The notes under the pieces were generated by a model, which did not search any database, was not told the origin of the DNA, and saw only the letters and a list, made by a program, of their open reading frames with translations. DNA of 64,000 nucleotides from Stercorarius parasiticus (taxonomy: Eukaryota > Chordata > Aves > Charadriiformes > Stercorariidae), in contig VWZL01002558.1 of NCBI GenBank assembly GCA_013396915.1, positions 249,021 to 313,020 on the forward strand, read 5' to 3'. The number at the start of each line of letters is the position of its first letter. Position 1 is the stretch's first letter. Of this stretch, positions 1 through 12,400 are shown in pieces. A program made the position numbers and the translations under genes.

Positions 1-3000
1 CTGAAATCCAGCGAAGTTATACTCCAGGTCCTTGAGAAATGGCAAGGACATAACTAAAAGCAACTCAAGTGGCCTTTTGTGTTTTGGAGCAACTGTTGCG
101 AGGTGGGAAGGCATTAGTAATCCATCCCCATAGCTTTCTTTTTATTTTTGGGAAACTTGTAGAAGGCAGCAGTCTGGATGCATCTCGAGAGACAGTTTAA
201 CTTTCACAATGAACAGTTTAACAGAAGTGACAGCTTAGGTAAAATAGTGGGGGGAAATAAACCCAGAAAGGAAAGTGTCTGCATTTTGTGGGTGGGAAAG
301 AGCACAGCATTTTCCCAGTGTCTGTGAATGTCTCTTTTAGCCATAAAACGTTTGCAGTCATTGGTGTTTTGCCTTCAAATCAATGCATTTTGCTCTTTTG
401 TCAGGCAGGTTTTAACCTCCCAGTCTTAGTGGCATTGCTTCTGATTTACAGAGATGTAGGAAGACAGAGGAGGCACTTTCCTGACTCGCTCCTGATTGAT
501 AATGTAGAAAAGCACTCTATATCATGGCCACTAAACTGAAGAAGAATTTTTTAGCAATATTGCTTTTTCTCTAAATTATGGCAAATAAGAATGGCCACAG
601 CTTCTCATATAGGTATTGCACATTTATTTATTCAATTTTTTTTAAAGTAGATATTTTATGCCTTGGGGTGCAATCTGTGATTTTTAATCAGAGAAAGGAA
701 AAATAAGGGAACTTGTTATGAGGTGCTTGTTGGAGCTAAGAGAACTTTTCACATGGAGATGATAGAGCAGTGCTGGGAAACGTTCAGTGACTCAACAGAA
801 ATCCTGGACTGTTGTGCATGGAGTTTTATGTATGAGTGATTTAGTGTGTGTGCGTGCATATACATATATAGATGTGTGTCTGTGTACCTCTTTTATTTGC
901 TTTACGTGTATTACTCTTCTGTTTTGTATAATTAAATGGGAGTAGCACACCCTACATGGTATTTCCTCATAATGCCTACAAACACGGTCGGCAAATCTCA
1001 GGGCTATTGCGTTGCAAGAGATGGGTTAATTTCCATTTCTTTCTGCCATAGTTTTCAGTTTCTTCTTGTGTTTTAATGGCATCCTACCCTTTAAAAATAG
1101 TTTCACCTACATGAGATGTTAGATTAAGCCTCAGTGCTTGCAGTCATACTCCTTTGAGCAAAGTGGATCTCCTCATCTTAATTGAATATTTTGCATGCCT
1201 TTTTCCAGGAGCGGGAAGTGGACACATCTGTTCCTTGCACACAAAAGTACTATTTCTTGCTCCAATAGCGGGATCTCTGAAAAGCAGCTCTCACTCTGAA
1301 AAATAGCGCAGTGAAAAAAAGGCTCATTGTCTCATAATTTTTGGGCCCAAAGAAGTACAAAGGCACCACAAAGCAAAGAGAAGATGGCAGCATATACCTC
1401 TCTGCTTTTTTCTTCTGAATGTGGCAGAGAAACCTTGTAACTCTCATCTACAATTCAAGAAGGAGATATGCCAGCCCCCACCTGAAAATTAAAAAAAGCA
1501 TAATCGGGTGATGGAAGGGGAGCAGAAGCACACCTGTGTCCTTGCTGCTAAAAGATATATGAAAAGGCTGTATTTAGCATCTTCCTGCTTCCTGTGATGT
1601 ACCTTGCAGGCTCTAAACAGTAATTTCGGAAGAGGAAAGCAGAAGCCTTCCTTGGAGTCTTTACGTGTGTCTTTCTCCTGTCCATAGAGCAGCTCTGTGC
1701 ATGCTAACTAATGCCACAAAGAGGTGGGGGCTCTGTAAAGATCATTCTGGTTTCTATTGTTCTCCATAGTCACAGGAAAATGAACACAGCCTCTCAAAAA
1801 GTTCTCTCCCACGGGAAGATACTCAAGGAGAGAAAATTGCTATGAATTTGCCCTCTACTTCAGACACTTACTTGCTCACACAGTTCTAAAGTTGTCAAAT
1901 GTATTTATACATATAAAGTAGCAAATGTTTGATAGTGCCTTTTGTCCCCTGGGACAAGATCATCTGCATATTGCCGACGGGGCTTTAGGCACTGCATAGG
2001 CACGAGCGCTGCGTGACAACAGCAGGCACATCCATCTAGCACAGGCCCTGGGCAGGTTAGTCCACGTGCGATAGGATGGACTCGGACAGAGCTACCACGT
2101 CATGGCCAGCAGCAGGAGAGCTGAACTGCTCCGCAGACGTTATGGTCTGAGGCATTCAGGGAGCAGCTGCACCCTGCTCTGGATTCTCTGACTGGCTCCT
2201 AGAAAGCCAGCACGGCAATGCTTCTCTTTCTATGGGAAATAAGTGCAAAAAATCATCTTTGCATTTTGTTCCGAGTGACCAGAGAAAGGAGACAGCTAAT
2301 TTTCTGTTCATCATTCAATTTGTTTATTTCTCTGAAACTGACATAACGTTCTTAGAAACTGACTGGGCAAAGAAACACCACTGAAAATTACAATTTGATG
2401 AGGTGGGAGAAAGGGAGAAATTCTGTTCCTAGATATTTGCAAAAAGCTCTGCCCCTTCCTGTTGACATTACAGCCTGACATTTCTCTCTAAAGCTACAGG
2501 CAAGCTCTGTACAAGGACTCGCTAGGCATGATGCTTTTGTATCACACCTACCTGGTAGGTACCCTGCTGCCACGGGGAACGCAGAGATCTGCCATAGGCT
2601 CCTGGTTCTGCTCATGTGCTTGAAGAGAGAGGTCCACCAAGGAGAACAGTTCAGGGGTGACTGGACAGGAACTTGCCTTTTAAATGCAGCAGGAATCTGA
2701 GTGTCTCCATGTGATACAGACAGGGACCAGAGCCCTTTGCAGATCTAAGTTAGCACAGCTTAGGTAATTTTAGTGTTGCTACCATGATTTTCAGCACAAA
2801 TTTCAGTCCTGAAAAGTATTTTCTGGCGTTCGGATCAAGGCTAAAATAAAATATTCTTTGTGCCTCAGATCATGCCTTGAAGAAATACGAAGGAAATAAA
2901 GAGGAAAGGATGGATTGTGGGATTCTACAAAGCATAAATTTGCACCCAGAAAAAAATGGAAACTCAGGAGTCCACAATAAAGCAAACACCCGCATAACAA

Positions 3001-4984
3001 AAGTGTGCTGAAGAAGGATGTATTAAGCAGCACCAAGTACATCGCTGAAGCCCAAAAAGAGAAGAAGCAAAAACCTCAGCCCTAACTGGCAGCAAATAAA
3101 AGGTTGTTAACCACATGGAGATCTGTCTTTGGGCACTGCCAAATTGAAAACTGAATGGAACACATTTTTGAAGATTATAACTGGAGAGATGATTAGAGGC
3201 ATGGGGGAAGCTTTTTCAAGGACTCACTAAGGAAAAGGTATTGTAATTAGAAAAGGAAATGGAATCAAGAGAAGATTTCTAGAAGGTGAACAGAAAAGTC
3301 TTTTGTAAACAGTAAAAACACATGTTAAGAAGCCAAATTGACAACACAATGTTGGTGTGAGTTCACTTGTAATTTTTAGCCTGAAAATGACAGAGAAGTG
3401 CATTTTAAATCTAATTACTTGAAAAATTGTTTCCCTTTTACAGCTCTCTCAGAAATGGTGTGTAAGATTCCACACTTGCCATGAGAATATGGAAACGATC
3501 TCTTGGCCCCGGAGTGGCCTGATCCAGCCCACATTGCAGATGTGCTTAATTCCACGTGTGCATTTCCCTACTGATTTCACTTATTTGAATATGAACACTG
3601 TCAAGACTGGAACAGTGGGCAAGCACTGAGATCTCTTTTAAGTCCAGGTTTCTCCCATAAAGGCAATTTAAGCAGAAGAAAACATATCTGACTCTGATAG
3701 ATGTATTTGTAATTAAATATTATGTAGATAGTTCCTTAGAAAACAGCCACGAGAACACCAGCTGGCCCTGAAGGTCTAAATGAAGAGGTAATGAAGAAAG
3801 GCGGGGGCAAACCACAGCTCCCAAGCACTTCAAGAGCTGGTCTTGCATGAGGTCTCCATCACATGGGTAGCACAGGGCCTCTCCTCCCTGAAGCTTCCTA
3901 GGTGAAGGGGAAAGCAGACCACAGGGGAAACTGAGGCTGAAATCCCCACTGTCATTTGGGGTGCAACAGAGCCCCCAGCCAGCCCTGTCCAGTGTGAGCC
4001 TTGGGTTGTTCCACCAGTTCCTTCTAATCTGTGATGGAGATCAGTAGCTTGGGGAATCAAAAGCTGACCCTCACTTTTGTCTGGGTACCAGCCAGAAAAA
4101 AAAGAGCAAATGGGTTTCTATGACTCTGCCCTGGTGAATTTCACTTCTAAAAAGTGGCTTTAGCGGTCCATGGAGTCTGTGTGGGGTGCTTGCCCTGGAA
4201 CAAAAGCCAGCTTCAGGGATCTGCAAGCTGGAGAGTTACTGACCTCACTCCTAAAGAAGTCAGAGTGACTGTAGTCCATGTTCCTGTGAAGACTGGGACC
4301 AGTACTAGTCATGAGAGCATTTGTTATAGGGACAAAAAGCAAGAGGTAAAGGCAGGCAAACCCCATTGATACAAGAGCAGATCCAGTTCACACTTGGTGA
4401 ACTCCCATGGCCTCATCCCTAGGCTCTTCAGATAATGCTGGTGCAACATTTCTTATCAGAGAGCAAATCAGTATTATTCACTCAGGTACACCTTGCAGAA
4501 TCCTTTTCCCCAGGCAGATGTAGAAACCCGTCGTTTCATTGAACAATGAAAAGGTGACGGGAGAAGGGGATTTTATGCTTTCTGGCTTCAGCTGACATGT
4601 CTCCGTATCAGCTCACCGCAGATTACTAAGGTACACTTGGGATAAATTAAGCAACTGAAGTGAAGTGTGTAAACCCGTCCACAGCAAACACATTGCCTTG
4701 TGGGGTGTATTTGCAGAGAATATGATTATTGTTTGAGTTAAAAAAAAAAAAAAGGGGTGCTTTTGTATTTGCTACATCCTGCCTTTGGGGTGGGGAAATC
4801 TTCATAATCCAACGGGTTGAAGACAAGAGCAAATGTTGGGGAGGTTTAGGATCTGCGTGGCCTTACCAGTGGCCTACCTTGGGCATGTCTGGCCATGAAT
4901 GCTGACCTTGGCTGGCGGTAGCAGAGCAGCTCTGAACAGGCTGTGTGTCTACATCGTCTAGTGCTGTACCTCGCAGAGATACTA
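1..4984. other. Unique non-coding DNA, no gene recognised
   Basis: I see no exon with convincing splice signals, no recognisable protein family and no recent interspersed repeat. Open frames here are under 90 codons, overlap each other on both strands and show no family motif, so I treat them as chance. The block carries a short alternating GT/AT tract near 844-885 and a 15-base A-run near 4740-4754. Base composition is the moderately AT-rich background typical of bird intergenic or intronic sequence. Confidence 0.6.
844..885. repeat. Degenerate (GT)/(AT) simple repeat
   Basis: Alternating purine-pyrimidine run made of GTGTGTG, GCGTGCATATACATATATA and GTGTGTCTGTGT segments. This is an interrupted dinucleotide microsatellite with no sign of function. 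Confidence 0.7.
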
Positions 4985-5090
4985 ATTGGGTCCTGGAAGC
5001 AATATAGGTATGGCAGCATGTTGCTGTGTCAAGCTAATTAGCGGTGCTTCTAATGAGCGCAGGTGCAGTAGCAGGTTGACGTGGCTGTGG
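4985..5090. promoter_or_regulatory. Candidate conserved enhancer block with homeodomain-type sites
   Basis: The stretch contains AGCTAATTAGC (a near-palindromic TAATTA homeodomain core) followed closely by TCTAATGAGC (a second TAAT core) and the E-box CAGGTG. Dense homeodomain and E-box cores in otherwise unique sequence resemble conserved non-coding elements near developmental genes. This is inference from motif density only; conservation was not tested. Confidence 0.25.
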
Positions 5091-5149
5091 TGCTTCCTGT
5101 TCAGAGCTGTCCTGCCTGCCTCTGCCCAGAGCTCCGCACAATAGCAGAG

Positions 5150-5400
5150 CTGTCACCTTTCTCGCACTGGGAAGCACCGTTAACCTCTCCGGGCAAAACT
5201 GAGGTGGATTTGAAGCGAGTGGAAGATTTTGTTACATACATATATGCAACGCCTTAGATTCTCCATCTGTGAAGTTGGGCATAATGAAACGCATCTGCCT
5301 TTGCGAATCGCTGAAAATCTACAAATGGAAAGTGCTGCGTGATGTCAGTGTTAGGATATCTCTTAATTCTTATTCTTTATTCTAATTCTTTTCCTTGCTG
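5150..5400 (+). repeat. Ancient MIR/L2-type retroposon fragment
   Basis: The order of remembered MIR landmarks is preserved. A degraded 'TTAACCTCTC...' segment and an ACTGAGG remnant occur near 5180-5205. They are followed by TCTCCATCTGTGAAGTTGGGCATAATG near 5262-5287, which corresponds to the MIR/L2 'CATCTGTAAAATGGGGATAAT' region. Then comes a 'CTACAAATGGAAAGTGCT' tail and an AT-rich end with repeated TTCTTATTCTT units. Divergence is high, as expected for an element shared across amniotes. The exact family (MIR or L2 3' end) cannot be settled without alignment. Confidence 0.55.
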
Positions 5401-7179
5401 TACAACCTATGTGCTGAGACAAAGGTCATGAATTTCAACCTGCCAAAAAAAAAACCCAAACCATGCTAGGTAGAAAAACATCAGAAGAGGTAAAAAGCCA
5501 CTGAGCACTGAACAAAATATGAGCTGAGTTTGTATTATTTATACAGTTTTCTATTCTGCCTACTGCTGAGCACATGAAAGTTGAATATTCCCTGTGCTTT
5601 AGATCAGGGAAAAAGTAACGGCAGAAACTGAAGCAGGATGGTTGGAAGTGCAGGTGGGAGAATTATTTATAATGGATAATTTATTCAACAAATTTTTCCT
5701 CTTATCTCTTCACAAATTATTCTAAAACAGATTGCTGTTTTCTCAAATTCACTTGTTATGTGAAATTATTTACTGAACAATTCTTTTAAGTTGTTTGTGA
5801 ATTTAAATTGTAGAAAGTTGGTATGCTTTTCATTTGACAAAAAGGCTCCACAGAGCACGCTTTGGTGAGCTGACTGGAGGGATGTTGCCTTCCTTGGCCC
5901 CCACCTGCCTCCACGGAGCTCTATGGAGGTTTGGGTCCTCTTTCAGTGGGGCGACCTCCTAGAAAGGAGCCGAATCAGCATTTTTGGCACCAAGTCCAAA
6001 TTCCTGACCATGTTGTTTCTTAATATTCTGCCAACCCAGGGGGAAAACCGCTCTTTTAACCTTTCACCAGAGTGACCCAAAAAGCCTCCTGCCTGGAAGG
6101 TTGTTTATTTTTCCAGCCATTTCATCTGCTCTGACAGAAGCGTAACCTCCCTTTCCCCAGCCTGTGCCTTCCCAAAGCCTTTCAGCCTTTGCAGCCACAG
6201 CCACCCCATCCTGGTCCCTCTGGTCTCCCTCCTTGACCCTTTACCCTTACCATGGCCAATTGTTTGGGGAGGTTTCTCAGGCCCTTGGTGACCAGATACT
6301 GGTTTGAGTTGGCTGCTGGTCTGATGATCCTGGAGAAAGCATGTGAATAAAAAGGTTTTCCTCCTTGTCATCTAAACTAAAGTTGTTCCTTCCCTTATGG
6401 TACAATATGAGGAGAGGATGCTGCAGCGGAGGCACTAGCCATGTGGCTAGCCCACATGCCAGGTGGCTATTTTGTCACTGCGCCATCAACGCTCGTGTCC
6501 CCTTCTCCTAAAAACAAGAACAGTTGTGCCCGTGCTGGCCTGAGGGCAAAGCTGATTTTCAGCAGTTGCAGGGAGGGGTAGAAAGGTTTTCCTGTGTACG
6601 CGCCATTAACGATCCGTCTGCAGAACGTGCCAGTTGCTTTCCTTTGCGTAGGATGGTAAGAGATCAATTAGAGCAAGAAAGTTCACAGCCCACTTAAGAA
6701 GCAATATTCCCCTTTTATCTCATCTCCTTCTCAAGTTTCTACCCTTTTACAGCTGTGTGGCTGGTGTGCTAAATGCTAACGGGGAAGTACTTTATCCAGT
6801 GCCAAGCAGACATTCTCGTGGAAATGAATTCTGCCTTCTCACTTTCGTCTCCCACTTTCTCACCTCCCTGCCCAGTTGATCAGATCGTCCCTTGGTATTT
6901 AGGGACAATCCTCGAGTACTTGGCCAGCTGCCCACGTCTGCGGGCAGCCTGATGCTTTACCTGCTTAGTTCAGAGCAGGCTTGCTGCAGTCGCTTTTATT
7001 TTTCCGGGCAGGCAAGGAATTAAATAGTCTTTTTTTGATCACAAAAAGAGGTAAGCGTTTGGTATTTGATCAGCAGCTTAAATGACTGAAAGGACTTTGC
7101 TGGATAAAATATTCAGCAGGTTTGGGGCTTTTTTTTTCCTTTCAGTCATTCACATTTGTTTGTGATTTCCCTCTGCCCT
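5401..7179. other. Unique non-coding DNA, nothing recognised
   Basis: No repeat family, RNA gene or exon was recognised. A donor-like AGAG/GTAAGC occurs near 7044-7052, but there is no convincing acceptor or coding frame upstream. The longest frame (minus strand, 6105-6371) has no family motif. Confidence 0.5.
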
Positions 7180-7345
7180 TTTAAACTAGCTCTTCTCGGT
7201 GATTATTGGTCTAATTGTACCTAGTCTGTTTAGATTCTTATATTAAGCTCATCACTGTGGTGTCTGAACATCAGATCAATGCCATGTAATTACAGTCACA
7301 CAGAGCACAATCAACAATTATCAGTGATCACTTTTCAGATCTTGC
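7180..7345. promoter_or_regulatory. Candidate conserved non-coding element
   Basis: Unique, AT-rich sequence with a cluster of regulator-like cores: GATTATTGG and CAATCAACAATTATC (CCAAT-like and SOX/homeodomain-like), GTAATTACAG, and TGATCACTTTTCAGATC. The texture resembles deeply conserved vertebrate enhancers, with many short palindromic cores and no repeats. No conservation data were available, so this is a guess to test. Confidence 0.2.
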
Positions 7346-8142
7346 AACAAAGAAACGCTATCTGAGGCATTGCTGCAGGATTTCAGATTTCCAAATATTT
7401 GCACTTCTAATTAAGCAGATGGAAGACCTGCTGGTAATGAGAAAGCAGGTCTCAGAACTTCTTCCATAGCTAATTTCTGCCCAGACCAAAATAAATTATG
7501 CTGCAACAATTCTTTTCCAAGGTAAATAACACACCACGCCACTCGGCAAAGCGCCTTACAACAACAACAAAAAAAAGCCCCGAGAAGTGTTTAAAGGTAT
7601 TGCACTCAGTGGGAGATTTTCACACCACGGTAATAAATGCAACACAGCAAAAACCTACAGCTAGCAGAAGGGAATGCCTTCTTATCTAACGCTCTGGAGG
7701 ATATTTGCTGATCAATCCTATGAAAGGATGATATGCTTCTGTGTGTGTCCAGGGGATGAAATAACAAGCCCGAAGGCAATAATGCTCTCATATCATGTTT
7801 GAGAATTTTACAAATACAGCATGAGGCTCTGTGACTCAGTCTGAATGGAATTTTTCTTAGCACATGAATTTTACATGATATTTCGATACTAGCTCTTTGG
7901 GGCAGTTTTCCTAACATAGTGCAATGTTAGTTTTTAGGTGCTTTTTTATCATATTGGTAAATACCGTGACACGCTTTATGAAATGCGTGAGGCAGGCTAT
8001 CAAACCTGAAAATTTGAAAATTACAAGGATATTTGATTTGTCTCTTTTTTACTTCTGCAAACTTTCTGATGCTTTTTTTCCTTGCAAGGTAGAAATTAAA
8101 AGCATCGAAGAAAAAAAGCGTTTAGTGCAGTCTTCGCATGCA

Positions 8143-8193
8143 TTTTGTTTCTTCTTTATTTTCTTTTTCTTTTTCTCTTTTTTTTTTTTCCTC
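8143..8193 (+). repeat. Polypyrimidine (T/C) tract
   Basis: About 50 bases almost entirely T and C, including CTTTTT repeats and a run of about 14 T. It could be a decayed poly-T or a polypyrimidine microsatellite. It ends in CCTCATGG, not in AG, so it does not form a splice acceptor. Confidence 0.7.
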
Positions 8194-8368
8194 ATGGTCT
8201 CTCCTTAGCCTTTAAATTCTGCCTCTGGTTAAACAAATATCCTCATGTTCCAGATTAATTAAAAAAAAAATCAAATAAGTAGGTAGCTTTTTTGCTTTTT
8301 AGCAACAACAAAAATCCATTTCTTTTTATTGTTTCCAAATCTCTAAAAGCAACAATTCTTGTAATTAT

Positions 8369-8463
8369 CAAATTTCCATATAGAAAACTGGTATGCATGT
8401 GGGGGTGTAATAGCACAATCTGATATTCTTGTAACACCAGTTTTCTATAAATAGGGAAATCTG
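8369..8463. other. Hairpin: perfect 14-bp inverted repeat with extended stem
   Basis: TATAGAAAACTGGT at 8379-8392 is exactly inverted at 8436-8449 (ACCAGTTTTCTATA) around a 43-nt loop. Outside a 1/5-nt internal bulge the stem continues: CAAATTTCC at 8369-8377 pairs with GGAAATCTG at 8455-8463 with 8 of 9 matches. The whole foldback is about 95 nt. It could be a microRNA-like precursor, a decayed MITE-type foldback or a chance palindrome. No TA/TTAA duplication was found around it. Seen directly; function unknown. Confidence 0.55.
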
Positions 8464-8685
8464 TTATTTATCATTGGAACTATTCATTAAAATTAAAAAA
8501 AATATATATACAGTATGGGCATCTGTTCCTCGATCTTTAGTTGACTGACAGTTTTTAATCCATTTAGCTAATGCGAAGTGGAACTTGCTGGAATCTCAGT
8601 CTTTTCAAGAGGTCTTTTCAACTTAGTCCTTATGTGTTCTTATGCCCTTTCTCATGATCTTTGGAAATGTGTTTGTTTTTTAAAG

Positions 8686-8703
8686 TTTGACTCCTGGAGT
8701 CAG
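8686..8703 (+). other. Microexon-like 18-nt segment (splice-site bounded)
   Basis: An acceptor-like tract TTTGTTTTTTAAAG ends at 8685 and the donor CAG/GTGAGT starts after 8703. They enclose 18 nt, a multiple of three, read in frame as F-D-S-W-S-Q. In-frame exons of 3-27 nt with strong flanking sites are a known class of neuronal alternative exon in vertebrates. Here there is only splice-signal evidence: no flanking exon or transcript is known, and such pairs occur by chance in tens of kilobases. Confidence 0.15.
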
Positions 8704-8709
8704 GTGAGT

Positions 8710-11084
8710 ACATGGAAATAGCAACGTTTATTAAAAAAAAAAAAAAGGTTTTCATTGTACAGAAGAAAGCTGAAAATGAGATTCTCTTACGGTTCAAAAG
8801 GAGCGTAAGCAGGAAAAAAAATATTAATTTTTTTAAAGACATGATTTTTAAGCTGTTTAGGGGTCTGGCCAAATGTTTTTAAATATATGGGTTTTGCATC
8901 AATTTTAACAATTTGCTATTTTTTGTATCTGTGTCTGTTGAAATCTTACTAACCTACGCTGTAGCATTATATGTTATCAGCTCTTTATGATAGGGGCTAC
9001 ACCACTTCAGCACGTTTACCACAATGTTATTTTAAGCATAAAGCATCCACTCTTAGCAATGAAGGTACACAAAGTCAATGAGTGTAGGACACCTATGTGT
9101 TTACATTTGTGTTTTACCTCCACATCTTAAATCCTCATATTAATATTGTGCCTGGGATTTTCATTGCCGCTGTCTCAAAGAATAGCCAGCATCTCACCAG
9201 TGGAGCAGCACTTACGTGGCGGCCAAATTCAGGTGAAAACTGGCAAAATGCTATAGAACATTTTTATACCTTGCAATTATTTGTTACCTCTTGATACTTT
9301 TAAGGCTTCCACCTTACATTTGTCCTTTTAGTTTCTTCAGTGAAGTTTTCTAAAACCAGTGCCGTTTTTCACTGGTGTGAATTTGGAGGCAGACTGGGAG
9401 AGAAGTTGTCCCTCCGCTTCTCTCCTGCCAGTTTACGTGGATGGGGGTTTGATCGCTTTCTGTTGTCAGCATTTGTTTTCTTTTCTACTTGAGGCATATC
9501 TTATGTGTAGAGTAATAAATAACATAATTCCAGCTCTTACGGCTTCAGATGGCACAGTGCCCTCTGCTCGAACTCTTTGGAGAGGGAAATGCTCCAGCTT
9601 ACCATCAGAGTTTCATTTGCAAGCTTTACTTTACCTTAGCCTTATTTTAAAGATTTCAAAGCTTTCCCTCCACAAATCAGGTTAAACTGTACATTACAAG
9701 GGAACTGCTTGACCTTGAAGCAATCCTTTTTGAGGCAGAGGTGACGAAGGGGTTGGCAGGCGGGATTTATTGCGCTCTGAGGAATGCAGAGGGAGCACAT
9801 GAACATAAATATACAGAGAAACAGGAGCGGGAATCGCAGATGGATCTGGCAGATAAGACTTGGGCCTGTATCTGTAAGTAGGTCAAAAGTGTGATGGTAT
9901 CATCTCCAATGGAAATACAATTCAAAATCTTGTTTGGATGGTATATGCCAGACAAGCTTCATTGGACAGAAAAAACCTTATTGCCATTATTCTGGTAAGA
10001 CTGCGGAGTAAGTAGGATACTCAACATATATTATAGGCCTGAGAGGTTTGGGGCAAAATGTGTAAGGTATCTGGAAATATTGCACAGGAAACACTCTTAC
10101 TCAACAGTGCCAAAGCTGTGGGGGGCTGCGGGACACAGGACTTGAAGGGCTTCTCGCTGAGGCTGGTGGCAGCAAAAGGAGGCTGGTAGCGGGGTTCAGC
10201 GCCCACTTAAGAATATGTGGATGTGACACATCTGGGCTGACTACCCCGGTCCTCGTTCCTCAACGCACGAGGAAGAACCGAGAATCAGAAAGGGTTGGAT
10301 GTTGTTAGCTGGTACTCTGCCTCCAAGGAAACGAAGTATGGGTCACAGTGGCCTACATTTGTAAAAAAAAGTGAGTCTCCTTCTTAAGGCTGTGTGGGAG
10401 ATGTGTTTGCATGCACGTTCAGGAAAATAACCTGTGTCTGCTGGATATGATTTTCCAGTGCGTTCCCTAGACTGATTATCTGGGATTATTGCGATCAGCT
10501 CTTTCAGTGCTTTAACACTTTTCTTGCTAGGATGAATGCAGTGAAAGTCAGAATGCTTTACTTTTATTTTTTCCAGTAAGCCCTTGCTTTTTAACAAGTT
10601 CTTGCCAGGTAGAAACCCCAGACAAGCCCTCCCCACTTCCATCCTGATTCTACTCCCATGTGCTGGCAGCCCACCTCTGCCTTCTGCAACTCTCTGATCC
10701 TCTTTGGTCTACAGCTCTGTCACCCTTCTTTCAAGGTCTTCAGGGCTTCAGCTGGCCCAGAGAGAAAGGGGAACAAAAAAGCATGCTGAAAACGCTGAAA
10801 GAGAGGACTAGAGGAGGGAAATGAAAGGAGATGAGTAGGCGTGGGAAAAAGAGACAGAACAAGCACAGCTGAAGAGTCAGAACAGACTACATATTTATTT
10901 TCTTTAAAAAGGTAAGTGGTTATGTTTTGAAAAGCTCCTGCTGTTGTTCTTACCAGCAGTAAAGCCTTTTATTTGAGCTTTTTTTCATTCTCCTGACTCT
11001 TTTTTCCTTTCTCTCGCTCTCTGTATTAAAGGTTTAGGATGTGACCTTTCAGAACATGGTTGTTGGATTTTTGGGCCCTTGGAT
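8710..11084. other. Unique non-coding DNA, nothing recognised
   Basis: No gene, RNA or repeat recognised apart from an A-run near 8731-8745. Several 60-108-codon frames on both strands lack family motifs and flanking splice signals. The stretch near 10740-10870 is purine-rich (GA-biased) but not tandemly repeated. Confidence 0.5.
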
Positions 11085-11160
11085 GATAGTGACTTATTAT
11101 GTACATATTTGCATAATGAGTTAATTAGGCATAATATGTGGTTAAAATTAACTACACTGC
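11085..11160. promoter_or_regulatory. Candidate enhancer block with POU/homeodomain cores and a dyad
   Basis: CATATTTGCATAATG (octamer-like POU core) is followed by AGTTAATTAGGC (TAATTA) and GCATAATATG. The outer arms, CATATTTGC and GCATAATATG, form an imperfect dyad centred on the TAATTA core at about 11104-11138. This arrangement is typical of POU/homeobox enhancer cores. It is an inference from motifs; alternative readings are a simple AT-rich dyad or a structural element. Confidence 0.3.
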
Positions 11161-12324
11161 ACTCTTTTTATAGGAAGTCAGCACAGTTTTCTGCCAAAGT
11201 GTCTCCTTAGACACCCTCTTGGGGGCCTGTTAGGATTCCCTGCCCACTTTCAGATGTCACTAACTTCTGGTGATTAATTTGTGAGCTCTGATACATTATA
11301 TATGCAGTTTATACATATAAAACACCCTTACTCTGGAATTTTAGGATTATGTAACAATCTCATTATATATTTTTTAAAAAGGAGGGAAAGAGAAATTCAA
11401 GCCCCCATGATTATAACGAAGAATTTGGTAATGTCATCAAAATCCATCTAACATGTACAGAAATAAAAAGAAAAAGAAACAGAAAATCCACCTTTGTTAT
11501 TAACAGTGCAGTGCACATAATGTTTTCCGTTCAACTCCTGTGATGGCCATGTTTCCTGTCCTTCCCATTTGGAGGTGCAATGCCACTGTGAATGACATTC
11601 AAACTCTTGAAGTTGTTTCTTACATCTATGTCCAATCTGTGATGTCTACCAACCTGTTTAACCTCTATCATTGTTGACCTGTGGTCCTCAAGGTGCTCCA
11701 TGTTGACCCTCTTAGCTCTCCCCAAGCATGGTTAGATTGATTTCTGATATTGTGTTCATCAGATAAGACAGGATGCAACTGATTGCCTAACTTTTAGTAT
11801 TATTTCTGTCCTTTGAAGTTGACTCTGCTTTGAGCAGAGGGCTGGAGGCCCCTTCACACCTCAATTATTCTATAAATCTCTGGTTATTTTTCCTGTGACA
11901 TGACAGTGAGTGTTGATGCTCCAGCCATTTCAGCAATGGTTGATAGGAGGTAGGCAGCAGACCCAGCTTCTCTGAACCAGAGCTAAAGCTCCTATATCAC
12001 AGTTCCTTGTTCCTCTTAAGCATGGTGATCTTTTTTTACCTTGGAGGACAATCCAGAACTACAGATTTTTCTGCCTTTTCAGATGTGCAGGCTTACTCCA
12101 TGTTTCTGATAATATATGCAGACATATTCCAACATCTCCCTCTTGGCATTGCATTTCCAGTGGTCTGTGTGCCATGACTTTACATTACATTCACCTGCTA
12201 TTATATTGCTTGCTCCAGGTGATGTAAAAGGAGAGCTGTGAGTAAGATGAAATAACTTTAGCCGTATGCCCCTTCCTCTTCCTGATCATACACCTTGCTA
12301 ATTTCCTGCCACCCCTTTCTCCTG
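11161..12324. other. Unique non-coding DNA, nothing recognised
   Basis: No exon, repeat family or RNA gene recognised. Only frames shorter than 70 codons are open, and none has a family motif. Confidence 0.5.
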
Positions 12325-12400
12325 CAGGCATGTAAAGCTCCTCTTGAAAGCACTGGCCACTGCCCAAGACAGGATGCCAGACTAGATGGAGCGACAGCCT
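12325..12400 (+). mobile_element. 3' tail fragment of an ancient CR1/L3-type LINE
   Basis: GCACTGGCCACTGCCCAAGACAGGATGCCAGACTAGATGGAG (about 12350-12391) corresponds to the sauropsid LINE tail remembered as 'TGGCCACTG...GACAGGATACTGGACTAGATGGACC'. Only this tail survives, so it is an old 5'-truncated insertion in plus orientation. The family name (an L3-like or old CR1 subfamily) is not certain. Confidence 0.5.
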
